The notes beneath the pieces are model-generated. The model ran no database searches. It was not told the DNA's origin and was given only the letters and a program-made list of their open reading frames with translations. Both the position numbers and the translations under genes were made by a program. Positions 1 to 5,756 of a DNA stretch of 13,529 bases are shown here, piece by piece. The first letter of the stretch is position 1. Each line of letters begins with the position of its first letter. Origin of the DNA: JAAYBT01 sp964404395 (GTDB lineage Bacteria; Bacillota; Clostridia; Acetivibrionales; DTU013); contig CAYOKA010000057.1 in assembly GCA_964404395.1 (NCBI GenBank), positions 1 to 13,529 on the forward strand, written 5' to 3'.

Positions 1-195
1 TTTTTGGAAATACGCCTTGTTTTATAGCCGGTCGTCTATAATATGCGCCTTTTTGAGCATTATTCCGTCCTAAAGTTGAAATTATGAGTAGTGCCCTATA
101 CCTATTCCAATAAGTGATTAGTCCAGTAAGTTACTAGGGCATTTCTAACAGTCCTGTAATCTGATCCAGAGAGATAGGCAGATACGACTTGCACT
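1..195. other. Non-coding stretch downstream of gpr
   Basis: No credible gene is visible here. Two weak inverted repeats are present. TGCCCTA (92-98) pairs with TAGGGCA (135-141) across a 36-nt loop, and TTATAG pairs with CTATAA across an 8-nt loop near 20-40. Neither is followed by a run of T on the minus strand, so no standard terminator for gpr can be named. The next minus-strand gene, beyond the left edge, could have its promoter here, but I cannot assign one with confidence. Confidence 0.5.
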
Positions 196-1209
196 TTAAT
201 TTACATACCTATTCACATCGCCCAGTGTGATGCCCTGATGAAGCGCAATGTTCAGCCCATTGGCAATGACCTTGGATACCTTCTTCACTACATCGTCTAC
301 TTCCTTTGGAGTGACAATCAGATTGCCAACGTAAGGCTCCAGCACTTCCTGTATCATCCTGTATTTCTCATCCCTGTCGATGCTTTTCATCATCGTATAA
401 AATTCCGAACCCTGGGGCGCGTGCTCTATCATGCTATCGAGCACCAGGTCAATTGTATCATTGGCCATGGTTGCAGCATCAACTACTGTTGGAACGCCAA
501 TGGCTACCACCGGTATGCCAAGGGTTGCCCTCGACAGCTCCATGCGCTTGTTGCCTACCCCTGAACCTGGCGAAATTCCTGTATCCGCTATTTGTATTGT
601 TGTGTTGATCCTTTCCATTTTTCTGGAGGCCAGCGCATCAATTGCAATTACATAGTCAGGTCTGACCCGATCAATGATCCCCTTAACTATCTCCCCGGTT
701 TCTATACCCGTAATACCCAAAACACCCGGCGCAACCGCGCAGACAGGTCTCACTCCTTCATCCACCTGTTCGGGCAAATATTCCAGCAGGTGCCTTGTGA
801 CCATCATGCTCGAAACCACTTTTGGACCCAGTGCATCGGGAGTAACATTCCAGTTACCAAGGCCAATGACCAGAGTCATTGTCTTTTCATTCAGCCTCAA
901 TATACCTGTCAATTCCTTTGCAAGCGCCTTACAGGTGTCTTCATACAGCTGCTGGTCATTATCTCTCAGTCCGGGGATCTCAAGTGTTATATAATTCCCC
1001 ATAGGCTTGCCTATGGCCTTTTCTCCCGCAGGCGTTTCAACCTGCACCCTGGTGATTTTTATTATATCATCTCCGGCGTTTTCCAGTTTGACACCGGGAA
1101 TAATCTGCTGCTCCTTCTTTTCCTTAAGAGCCTGCTCCTGCAGCAATTCATGAGCCTCCAGTGTTAAATCCGTTCTTACACTTCTCAATCCTGCCATTGT
1201 TAATCTCAA
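196..1209 (-). CDS. gpr: Germination protease Gpr (peptidase family A25)
   Basis: Gpr is the spore protease that degrades small acid-soluble DNA-binding proteins (SASPs) early in germination. It is made in the forespore as a zymogen that processes itself. The 337-residue length fits the family. The N-terminus carries the VRTDLTLEAHE motif (residues 11-21), which resembles the SASP cleavage site; self-cleavage is expected after RTD, although the usual RTDLA is RTDLT here. TPDALGP (Asp125) and IDALASR (Asp191) hold the two acidic residues linked to catalysis, 66 residues apart as in the Bacillus enzyme. PGVLGITGIET and GISPGSGVGNKR are further family blocks. The start used is TTG at 1207-1209, which overlaps the stop of the small upstream ORF. 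An ATG four codons in (1195-1197) is an alternative giving 333 residues; the purine-rich GGGAAAGGA upstream is poorly spaced for both. Family identity is very secure, the start is not. Confidence 0.96.
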   Translation of the reverse strand: MRLTMAGLRSVRTDLTLEAHELLQEQALKEKKEQQIIPGVKLENAGDDIIKITRVQVETPAGEKAIGKPMGNYITLEIPGLRDNDQQLYEDTCKALAKELTGILRLNEKTMTLVIGLGNWNVTPDALGPKVVSSMMVTRHLLEYLPEQVDEGVRPVCAVAPGVLGITGIETGEIVKGIIDRVRPDYVIAIDALASRKMERINTTIQIADTGISPGSGVGNKRMELSRATLGIPVVAIGVPTVVDAATMANDTIDLVLDSMIEHAPQGSEFYTMMKSIDRDEKYRMIQEVLEPYVGNLIVTPKEVDDVVKKVSKVIANGLNIALHQGITLGDVNRYVN

Positions 1210-1346
1210 TATCCTTTCCCATATTTTAAGTCAATATATTCAATCATATATCTTCCCAAAACAAGGACAAAAAATAACCCAAAAATGAAGAAATAATATT
1301 GTAGTTCATTTTTACTCTCAAATTCAGCACCGGATAGCAGAAGCAC
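1206..1346 (-). CDS. Possible small single-pass membrane protein (doubtful)
   Basis: This frame stays open from within the end of the lipoprotein gene to a TGA that overlaps the TTG start of gpr. The open frame begins with an ATG at 1440-1442, but that would overlap the lipoprotein gene by 55 bases. I prefer a GTG at 1344-1346 preceded by AAGGA, giving 46 residues. The product has one hydrophobic stretch, roughly YYFFIFGLFFVLVLGRYM, followed by an acidic and basic tail ending KYGKGY. I recognise no family. In its favour: it fills the gap between two genes exactly, is translationally coupled to gpr, and has a clear membrane segment. Against it: small size, a non-ATG start with a short spacer, and AT-rich DNA that yields hydrophobic codons by chance. 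Confidence 0.3.
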   Translation of the reverse strand: MLLLSGAEFESKNELQYYFFIFGLFFVLVLGRYMIEYIDLKYGKGY

Positions 1347-1387
1347 CGTTTCCTTCTCTGAAAAATTTATACATATACTCTCCAGAC

Positions 1388-3400
1388 TCAGTCCACTGGG
1401 AACAGTCCGGGCGACAGTTTTCCCAGGCTTCTGAACTCCCATTTGCCCCCGGTGTCGCGCTTTGAAAAATACGCCATATATTTTTTGGTAGAAGCGTCCC
1501 CCGCCGTAGAACCGTTCCCCTGTTTATCGCCCAATTTCACCACGATCTTTACTCTGGCCTCGCTAGCATTGGCATTAGAATATACAGCCCTATGCGGGTC
1601 ACTCATCGCCCATATTTCGATTTCCCCGACCTCTATATCGGAAAAGGATGTAGGGATAATATCACTCGCCTTCCCCGATTTCAACTCACTTTCAATATAG
1701 CTGCTGCAAGCCTTGTATACATCCTTTCTCACTTTGCTTTCCGGCCAGGTGGAAAATCCTGTGATGAACCACTTCCCATCCTTTTTCACAAGTTCATGTG
1801 GGCCCCAGAAATAAAGATCATCCAGCGCAACCGATGCAGCATTGCCGTTATCCCGCATCTTCACAGTCATCGTAATACTCTTGCCGATCTCCAGCCTGTT
1901 GTATCTCCATACCCCTGTCTCAACTGCAAGTAGAATGTTTTCCAACGCTTCCTGGGGAATTCCGTCATAGGAGTTTATAAATACCTTTTCGGTTTTCTCA
2001 ATGTCCGGTTCCGAGCTGCTGTAAATATCCAGTGCACGGTACATCAAATCCCGGATTTCCTGATTGTCGTACTTCTTGCTTTGTGCCATATCAATAAACC
2101 GGAAGTCGGCAGTATCCATAAAACAACTGTCACCCTGCCTGAATGCTGCAAAGTGGATAAGGCTCTCACCCGAGGTGACCGTGTATAAAGGCGATGGCAC
2201 CTGAACGGCAGATTTTTTTCCATCCGGCTCTATGCGAACGAGATAATACCTCACACCATTCTCATCAATCTCAAATGTAGTGTAGATAACATCCCCCGTT
2301 GTCTTTAAAAAGAAAGCCTTGAATATCCTCCATGGATTTCCTTCTCTGTTGTTAGTCTGAAAAATCAACCTGCTCTCGCCTGTATCAGCATCATATTCTG
2401 TCAGATTGTCAACACTTCCGCCGCCGGCGCTGTTGCTCTCATGTGAAACCAATATCCTGCTCCTGTCTGTATCATGAATAATCACATCCTCAGCAAAAAT
2501 CAATTTCGCCGGTGTTTCATTCAGATAAAGTCCATCCGCCACGCCTACCCTTTCTCCCATACTGGTCAGGAACTTGTCGCCGGCCTTGCCCCGGTAAACA
2601 ATGTCCCCCTCTGCGTAACCGCCTCTGGTTCTCAGCATTTCCTTCGAAAGAGAATCATAGGAATAATAGTTGGCAACCGTATCCAAATGTATATTCAACG
2701 TGTGATTATCAGGTGCCCAGTTGGTATTATATATACGGTCTGTTTCGTACCTCAGTAGCACGTCAGTCAGCTTGCCTGCAGCTACATCCAGAATTTTTAC
2801 AGACTTATGTGATACTATCGAAAGCAGCTTCCCGTCCTCTGACCAGGCATAGCTGATAACAAACTCAGTTCTCCCGAGCCTTATAGACTTTTCTTCTTCC
2901 AGATCGATTCGGTACAGCTCCACTTGCTGCCGGGGCATGCCAATAAGGATCAGCTCATTCTCATCATCCATATTAGCCTCACTGACCTTATATGCAATGA
3001 AATACTTATGATCCGCAGTGACTGTCAAAGGAATCATTTTCTCCTGCTGGTAGTATTTCGAAGCCATAAAGCCTTTTTCAAGAGCTTGAAGCTCCAGCGC
3101 TTCGGCACCGACAATATGCTTATATGGTTGGATTGCAGCTCCATTATTCATTTCAGGCATTGGAAAGGGTTCATTCACACCCGGCTTGGATATACCGGTA
3201 GCAGCGCCCAAGCCATCATCCATTGGCCCTGAACCTCCTGTTTCTGAGCTTGAACCTCCAGGTACCTGGTTCAATATATCAGTCGTTGATTTATGCGATT
3301 CCACTTCTTCAACACTTACAATACAGCCAGTGAGAATCATGGTAAATACGACAACGCCAACAAGTAAAAAGCCTATATTGAAATGCTTAACCATCTTCAT
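1388..3400 (-). CDS. Large lipoprotein with beta-propeller-like body
   Basis: A 670-residue protein of unknown function. The N-terminus is a lipoprotein signal: basic MKMVKH, a hydrophobic core, then the lipobox LTGC with Cys26 as the lipidated residue, so it should sit on the outer face of the membrane. Residues ~30-70 are a low-complexity Gly/Ser linker. From ~90 to ~430 the sequence shows repeated strand patterns of the WD40/TolB kind, for example ISYAWSEDGKLLSIVS followed by VKILDVAAGKL, and YNTNWAPDNHTLNIH. This suggests a beta-propeller. The C-terminal ~200 residues (VALDDLYFWGPHELVKKDGKWFITGF and onwards) look like a separate alpha/beta domain with a WxxxxF-type sheet, perhaps NTF2-like. 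The start is well supported by AAGGAAGG seven or so bases before the ATG. It lies upstream of gpr and may be co-transcribed with it, which hints at, but does not show, a sporulation role. Confidence 0.85.
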   Translation of the reverse strand: MKMVKHFNIGFLLVGVVVFTMILTGCIVSVEEVESHKSTTDILNQVPGGSSSETGGSGPMDDGLGAATGISKPGVNEPFPMPEMNNGAAIQPYKHIVGAEALELQALEKGFMASKYYQQEKMIPLTVTADHKYFIAYKVSEANMDDENELILIGMPRQQVELYRIDLEEEKSIRLGRTEFVISYAWSEDGKLLSIVSHKSVKILDVAAGKLTDVLLRYETDRIYNTNWAPDNHTLNIHLDTVANYYSYDSLSKEMLRTRGGYAEGDIVYRGKAGDKFLTSMGERVGVADGLYLNETPAKLIFAEDVIIHDTDRSRILVSHESNSAGGGSVDNLTEYDADTGESRLIFQTNNREGNPWRIFKAFFLKTTGDVIYTTFEIDENGVRYYLVRIEPDGKKSAVQVPSPLYTVTSGESLIHFAAFRQGDSCFMDTADFRFIDMAQSKKYDNQEIRDLMYRALDIYSSSEPDIEKTEKVFINSYDGIPQEALENILLAVETGVWRYNRLEIGKSITMTVKMRDNGNAASVALDDLYFWGPHELVKKDGKWFITGFSTWPESKVRKDVYKACSSYIESELKSGKASDIIPTSFSDIEVGEIEIWAMSDPHRAVYSNANASEARVKIVVKLGDKQGNGSTAGDASTKKYMAYFSKRDTGGKWEFRSLGKLSPGLFPVD

Positions 3401-3426
3401 CTATCCTTCCTTTACCGTCAGTATCA

Positions 3427-3457
3427 AGTATACGGTTTACCATAACTGTTTATGCAA
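3427..3457 (-). promoter_or_regulatory. Weak sigma-A-like promoter for the lipoprotein gene
   Basis: On the minus strand TTGCAT (3452-3457) is followed, after an overlong 19-nt spacer, by TATACT (3427-3432), about 26 bases before the ATG of the lipoprotein. The spacer is longer than ideal, so this is a weak call. I looked for sigma-F, sigma-G and sigma-E patterns in the same interval and did not find a convincing one. Confidence 0.25.
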
Positions 3458-3502
3458 AATGTTTTATTCATAGTAAACTATCTGTGTTTGGTAAGACGAA
3501 GT

Positions 3503-3546
3503 TTGGAAATTATTGTTCCAAGATGTTTGTATAAAGGTCTTTATAC
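3503..3546. repeat. Two adjacent palindromes upstream of the lipoprotein gene
   Basis: TTGGAA (3503-3508) and TTCCAA (3516-3521) form a 6-bp inverted repeat with a 7-nt loop. Eight bases further on, 3529-3546 is an 18-bp palindrome, GTATAAAG-GT-CTTTATAC, perfect except for the central two bases. Both lie in the gap between the rrf2 stop and the lipoprotein start, where an operator would be expected. The palindrome carries CTTTATA, also found in the leader of rrf2. Confidence 0.5.
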
Positions 3547-3573
3547 TATATTGTGCACTTTTCGAATAATTAC

Positions 3574-3616
3574 TTTACATATATGATGAGGCTGGAGCAA
3601 AGGTCCTATATGTAAA
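3574..3616. repeat. Perfect 10-bp inverted repeat spanning the end of the rrf2 gene
   Basis: TTTACATATA (3574-3583) is exactly complementary to TATATGTAAA (3607-3616), with a 23-nt loop. The right arm contains the last codons and part of the TAG stop of the Rrf2 gene. The stem is AT-only apart from one pair and no T run follows on the minus strand, so it is a poor intrinsic terminator. The left arm with the C before it (CTTTACATATA) recurs upstream of the same gene at 4102-4112. Confidence 0.5.
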
Positions 3617-4052
3617 ACATCAAGGTATTATCATCCTTGTTCTTCAATGCTTCCACAACCAAATTCTCAACTGTGATTTTGTCCATAACATTCTTAACGC
3701 TGCTGTCAAGTATGTCAAAAACCTCTGAGCGCATGGCAGCATCAATATGCGGCGCCTTCTCCCTGACCGTTTCTTCCGATTTTTCAAAAAGAGGCATCTC
3801 CACTGCCGACAGTACATCCAGTACCGTCATCTTCGCCGGAGGTCGTGCAAGACGATACCCGCCCTGTGAGCCCTTTGCCGAGATTACAATCTTCCCGCGC
3901 TTTAAAAGAGAAAAGACCTGCTCAAGATAAATCTTTGAAATGCCAAGCTTTTCCGAAATACTGATAACTGTAATGTATTCACCGCTATTGTATTTGTGTG
4001 CCATGCAGATAACAGCCGCCAGTGCATACCTTCCCTTTGCAGAAATACGCAT
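3606..4052 (-). CDS. Rrf2-family transcription regulator, CymR-like
   Basis: A 148-residue DNA-binding regulator. The Rrf2 winged-helix fold is clear: MRISAKGRYALAAV at the start, the HTH at ~28-48 (ISISEKLGISKIYLEQVF), and the wing SAKGSQGGYRLARPP at ~58-72. The only cysteine is Cys16. The three-cysteine cluster that binds an Fe-S centre in IscR/NsrR-type members is absent from the 86-105 segment, so iron-sulfur sensing by that route is unlikely. The C-terminus ends MFYI, exactly as in Bacillus CymR, the repressor of cysteine metabolism genes that works with cysteine synthase. No iscS, cysK or mnmA gene is nearby, so the target is open. The ATG has AGAGGA about 11 bases upstream. A textbook promoter and tandem 14-bp repeats precede the gene, suggesting self-regulation. 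Family call is firm; the CymR assignment is inference. Confidence 0.92.
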   Translation of the reverse strand: MRISAKGRYALAAVICMAHKYNSGEYITVISISEKLGISKIYLEQVFSLLKRGKIVISAKGSQGGYRLARPPAKMTVLDVLSAVEMPLFEKSEETVREKAPHIDAAMRSEVFDILDSSVKNVMDKITVENLVVEALKNKDDNTLMFYI

Positions 4053-4077
4053 CTATAATCCAATCCTCTTTTCACTA

Positions 4078-4106
4078 ATATACTAGCTTTATATATACTA
4101 GCTTTA
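4078..4106. repeat. Tandem 14-bp direct repeat in the rrf2 leader (candidate operator)
   Basis: ATATACTAGCTTTA occurs at 4078-4091 and again, without a mismatch, at 4093-4106, a 15-bp period. Both copies lie between the -10 box of the rrf2 promoter and the rrf2 start codon, where bound regulator would block transcription. The second copy runs into CTTTACATATA (4102-4112). This placement suits autoregulation by the Rrf2 protein; that is inference. Confidence 0.6.
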
Positions 4107-4130
4107 CATATACAAATAATATGCAATTAA

Positions 4131-4159
4131 ATAATATGTGAAAGAATATGGATTGTCAA
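4131..4159 (-). promoter_or_regulatory. Sigma-A promoter of the rrf2 gene
   Basis: Read on the minus strand, a perfect TTGACA (-35, 4154-4159) is separated by exactly 17 bases from TATTAT (-10, 4131-4136). Transcription would start near 4124, giving a leader of about 72 nt that contains the tandem 14-bp repeat. Confidence 0.8.
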
Positions 4160-4218
4160 ACAGCTAAAAATAGCGGAGGCTTTAGGAGATCACGCTTTGC
4201 GGACTTTTAATCCGAGCC

Positions 4219-4247
4219 TTGCATTTTGAAATCGTTCATGGTAGAAT
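4219..4247 (+). promoter_or_regulatory. Sigma-A promoter of rpsT
   Basis: TTGCAT (-35, 4219-4224), a 17-base spacer and TAGAAT (-10, 4242-4247) lie on the plus strand. The expected start near 4254 gives a leader of about 38 nt. The promoter overlaps the ATGs of the longer open frame upstream, which shows those ATGs are not the real rpsT start. It diverges from the rrf2 promoter about 60 bp away. Confidence 0.75.
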
Positions 4248-4277
4248 ATCTGATGGTAATTACGCAAATAAAATCGC

Positions 4278-4294
4278 AGGAGGTGAAAATTTTG
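4278..4294 (+). promoter_or_regulatory. Ribosome binding site and UUG start of rpsT
   Basis: AGGAGGTG (4278-4285), a near-perfect Shine-Dalgarno sequence, sits 6 bases before TTG (4292-4294). The peptide from this TTG begins (M)PNIKSSIKR, the standard start of S20. This fixes the start despite in-frame ATGs further upstream. Confidence 0.9.
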
Positions 4295-4576
4295 CCCAAT
4301 ATTAAATCTTCTATTAAAAGAGTAGAAATAGCGAAGAAAAAAACGCTTAGGAATACAGCTAAAAAGTCTGCTTTGAAGACTTCTATAAAGAAATGCAACG
4401 AAGCAATTGAATCAAATAGTTCATCTGCTTCTTCAGTTTTAAGCAGCACCACAAAAGCTATAGACCAGGCCGCTGCTAAACACATACTTCACAAAAACAC
4501 CGCTGCGAGAAAAAAATCAAAGCTTGCAAAGGCTTTTAACGCAGCAAACAACGCAGCCGACGCAACCGGTAACTAG
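4292..4576 (+). CDS. rpsT: 30S ribosomal protein S20
   Basis: S20 binds 16S rRNA early in assembly of the small ribosomal subunit. The 94-residue product has the typical pattern: PNIKSSIKRVEIAKKKTLRN at the start, a long Lys/Ala-rich helical body, and AAKHILHKNTAARKKSKLAKAFN near the end, which is the family signature. The start is TTG at 4292, chosen from the S20 N-terminus and the strong ribosome binding site. The ATG at 4226 would add 22 unrelated residues and lies inside the promoter. It is the only plus-strand gene in the window and stands alone, with its own promoter and a terminator shared with holA. Escherichia coli rpsT also starts with UUG, where this matters for feedback control; whether that holds here is unknown. 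Confidence 0.98.
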   Translation: MPNIKSSIKRVEIAKKKTLRNTAKKSALKTSIKKCNEAIESNSSSASSVLSSTTKAIDQAAAKHILHKNTAARKKSKLAKAFNAANNAADATGN

Positions 4577-4601
4577 ATTGTATCAATTACTATTTATGTG
4601 C

Positions 4602-4655
4602 ATAAAAAGCGCGAGCATCGAACTAATCACACCGATGGCCGGGCTTTTTTATTTT
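4602..4655. terminator. Bidirectional intrinsic terminator between rpsT and holA
   Basis: The outer arms ATAAAAAGC (4602-4610) and GCTTTTTTAT (4643-4652) pair, and the inner arms CATCG / CGATG pair within them, with a few mismatches between the two helices. On the plus strand the stem ends in CTTTTTTATTTT, good for rpsT. On the minus strand the A-run in the left arm becomes a T tract, suiting the convergent holA transcript. Confidence 0.75.
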
Positions 4656-4668
4656 GCATCATAAAGCC

Positions 4669-5745
4669 TTATGTAGAAAGGTCGATTATCATAAGCTCTA
4701 CTGCAGCCTTGTTGTCCAGCCTGCCATTCTTGATGGCAAGATCCAGTTCGAGTCCTGTTGATATAGCCTGTTCCAGCTTCTCCTGCGAAAAACTTTTAGC
4801 CTGTTTTATAAGCTTTCCAGCAATAAATGGGAATAGTTTGAAATGAGATGCAATCTGGGCTTGAGAAGCTCCATCCTTGAGCATTAGCCTTACCTGTACC
4901 AGCTGCCTGAATTGCCGGTTTATCATATACATTACCTTTGGCATGGGTTCTTTTATAGTTTCCATGTCATTTAACAGTGCCAGAGCTTTTGCTGTTTGTT
5001 TTGCTCCAATTGCGTCAGTTAGGTCAAATATCCTGCTCTTAACCGATTTTGTACATATCTTTTCCACATCTGATTCCGTAATCCTTCGCCGGTCACCTGC
5101 ATAAGAGCAAAGCTTAATAATCTCATTTAGGATGTCATCCATACCGACCTCACAATAATCAACAATCATCGCTGCCGTTCTCGGATCGGTTTCATGTCCC
5201 AGCTCCGCAACCCGTTTTATGACCCATTCAGTTAAATCACTAGATTTTTTATAGTCAAATTCAACAATGAACCCATTTGTCTTTATTAGGCCAAAGTATT
5301 TAATCCTTTTATCGATTTCCGTCTCAGAAAATATCAGGCATACATGCTTTGGCAGCTCTTGCAGAAAAGCAGTAAGCTCATCCCTCTTCTTATTGGAGCC
5401 CTTTGCCTTAATGTCCGGGTTTCCTTCGTTTTTCCCCTCATCCTTTACTCTTTTGCTGCCCTTAAATAAGCCGGAATTCTTTACAATGACAACCCTTCTG
5501 TCGGAAAATAGTGGTGGCACCTGACAATTATCAATAATCGCGGATGGCGTTACCTTGCCCTCCAGCACAACCTTGTTCATCAAAAGAAACTCCTCTGTCA
5601 GGAGGGCTTTCTCAATCTGCTCGATATAATTTCTCTTAAGATATTCCTCGGGCCCGTAGAAAAGATAGAGGCATCCAACATCTCTATTTCTGATCGATTT
5701 CCAAAGCTGCTTCTCATTAAGTCCATAGTTTTCTTTTGCCGCCAA
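4669..5745 (-). CDS. holA: DNA polymerase III subunit delta
   Basis: The delta subunit opens the beta sliding clamp within the clamp-loader complex of the replisome. The 358-residue length fits. Near the start CLYLFYGPEEYLKRNYIEQIE (~25-45) is the usual 'YLLYGEExYL' block of domain I. No Walker A motif is present, as expected for delta, which does not hydrolyse ATP. The C-terminal helical collar domain ends in LELDLAIKNGRLDNKAAVELMI (~332-353), the most conserved part of the family. A lysine- and glycine-rich stretch at ~96-121 looks like a loop insertion. The start is TTG at 5743-5745; GAGGTG (5753-5758) lies 7 bases upstream and overlaps the comEC stop codon, so the two are probably translationally coupled. 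holA is the last gene of the NlpC/P60-comEC-holA run and faces rpsT across a shared terminator. Confidence 0.95.
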   Translation of the reverse strand: MAAKENYGLNEKQLWKSIRNRDVGCLYLFYGPEEYLKRNYIEQIEKALLTEEFLLMNKVVLEGKVTPSAIIDNCQVPPLFSDRRVVIVKNSGLFKGSKRVKDEGKNEGNPDIKAKGSNKKRDELTAFLQELPKHVCLIFSETEIDKRIKYFGLIKTNGFIVEFDYKKSSDLTEWVIKRVAELGHETDPRTAAMIVDYCEVGMDDILNEIIKLCSYAGDRRRITESDVEKICTKSVKSRIFDLTDAIGAKQTAKALALLNDMETIKEPMPKVMYMINRQFRQLVQVRLMLKDGASQAQIASHFKLFPFIAGKLIKQAKSFSQEKLEQAISTGLELDLAIKNGRLDNKAAVELMIIDLST

Positions 5746-5756
5746 AAGCCTTCACC

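Noticed and set aside
82..150. Intrinsic terminator of gpr from the TGCCCTA/TAGGGCA repeat
   Set aside because: Only 7 bp with a 36-nt loop and no T run on the minus strand.
592..1167. Long plus-strand open frame opposite gpr (and others at 238-564 and 674-994)
   Set aside because: It is an antisense shadow of gpr, with no ribosome binding site and no recognisable protein pattern; the gpr frame carries all family motifs.
1210..1400. Sigma-G promoter directly upstream of gpr
   Set aside because: Some TGAAT- and CAATATTA-like words occur, but the spacing is 19-20 bases and does not fit the sigma-G pattern; any sporulation promoter may lie further upstream.
4226..4291. N-terminal extension of rpsT from an upstream ATG
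   Set aside because: The -10 box (4242-4247) lies inside it, the extra 22 residues are absent from S20 proteins, and the strong ribosome binding site fits the TTG at 4292.
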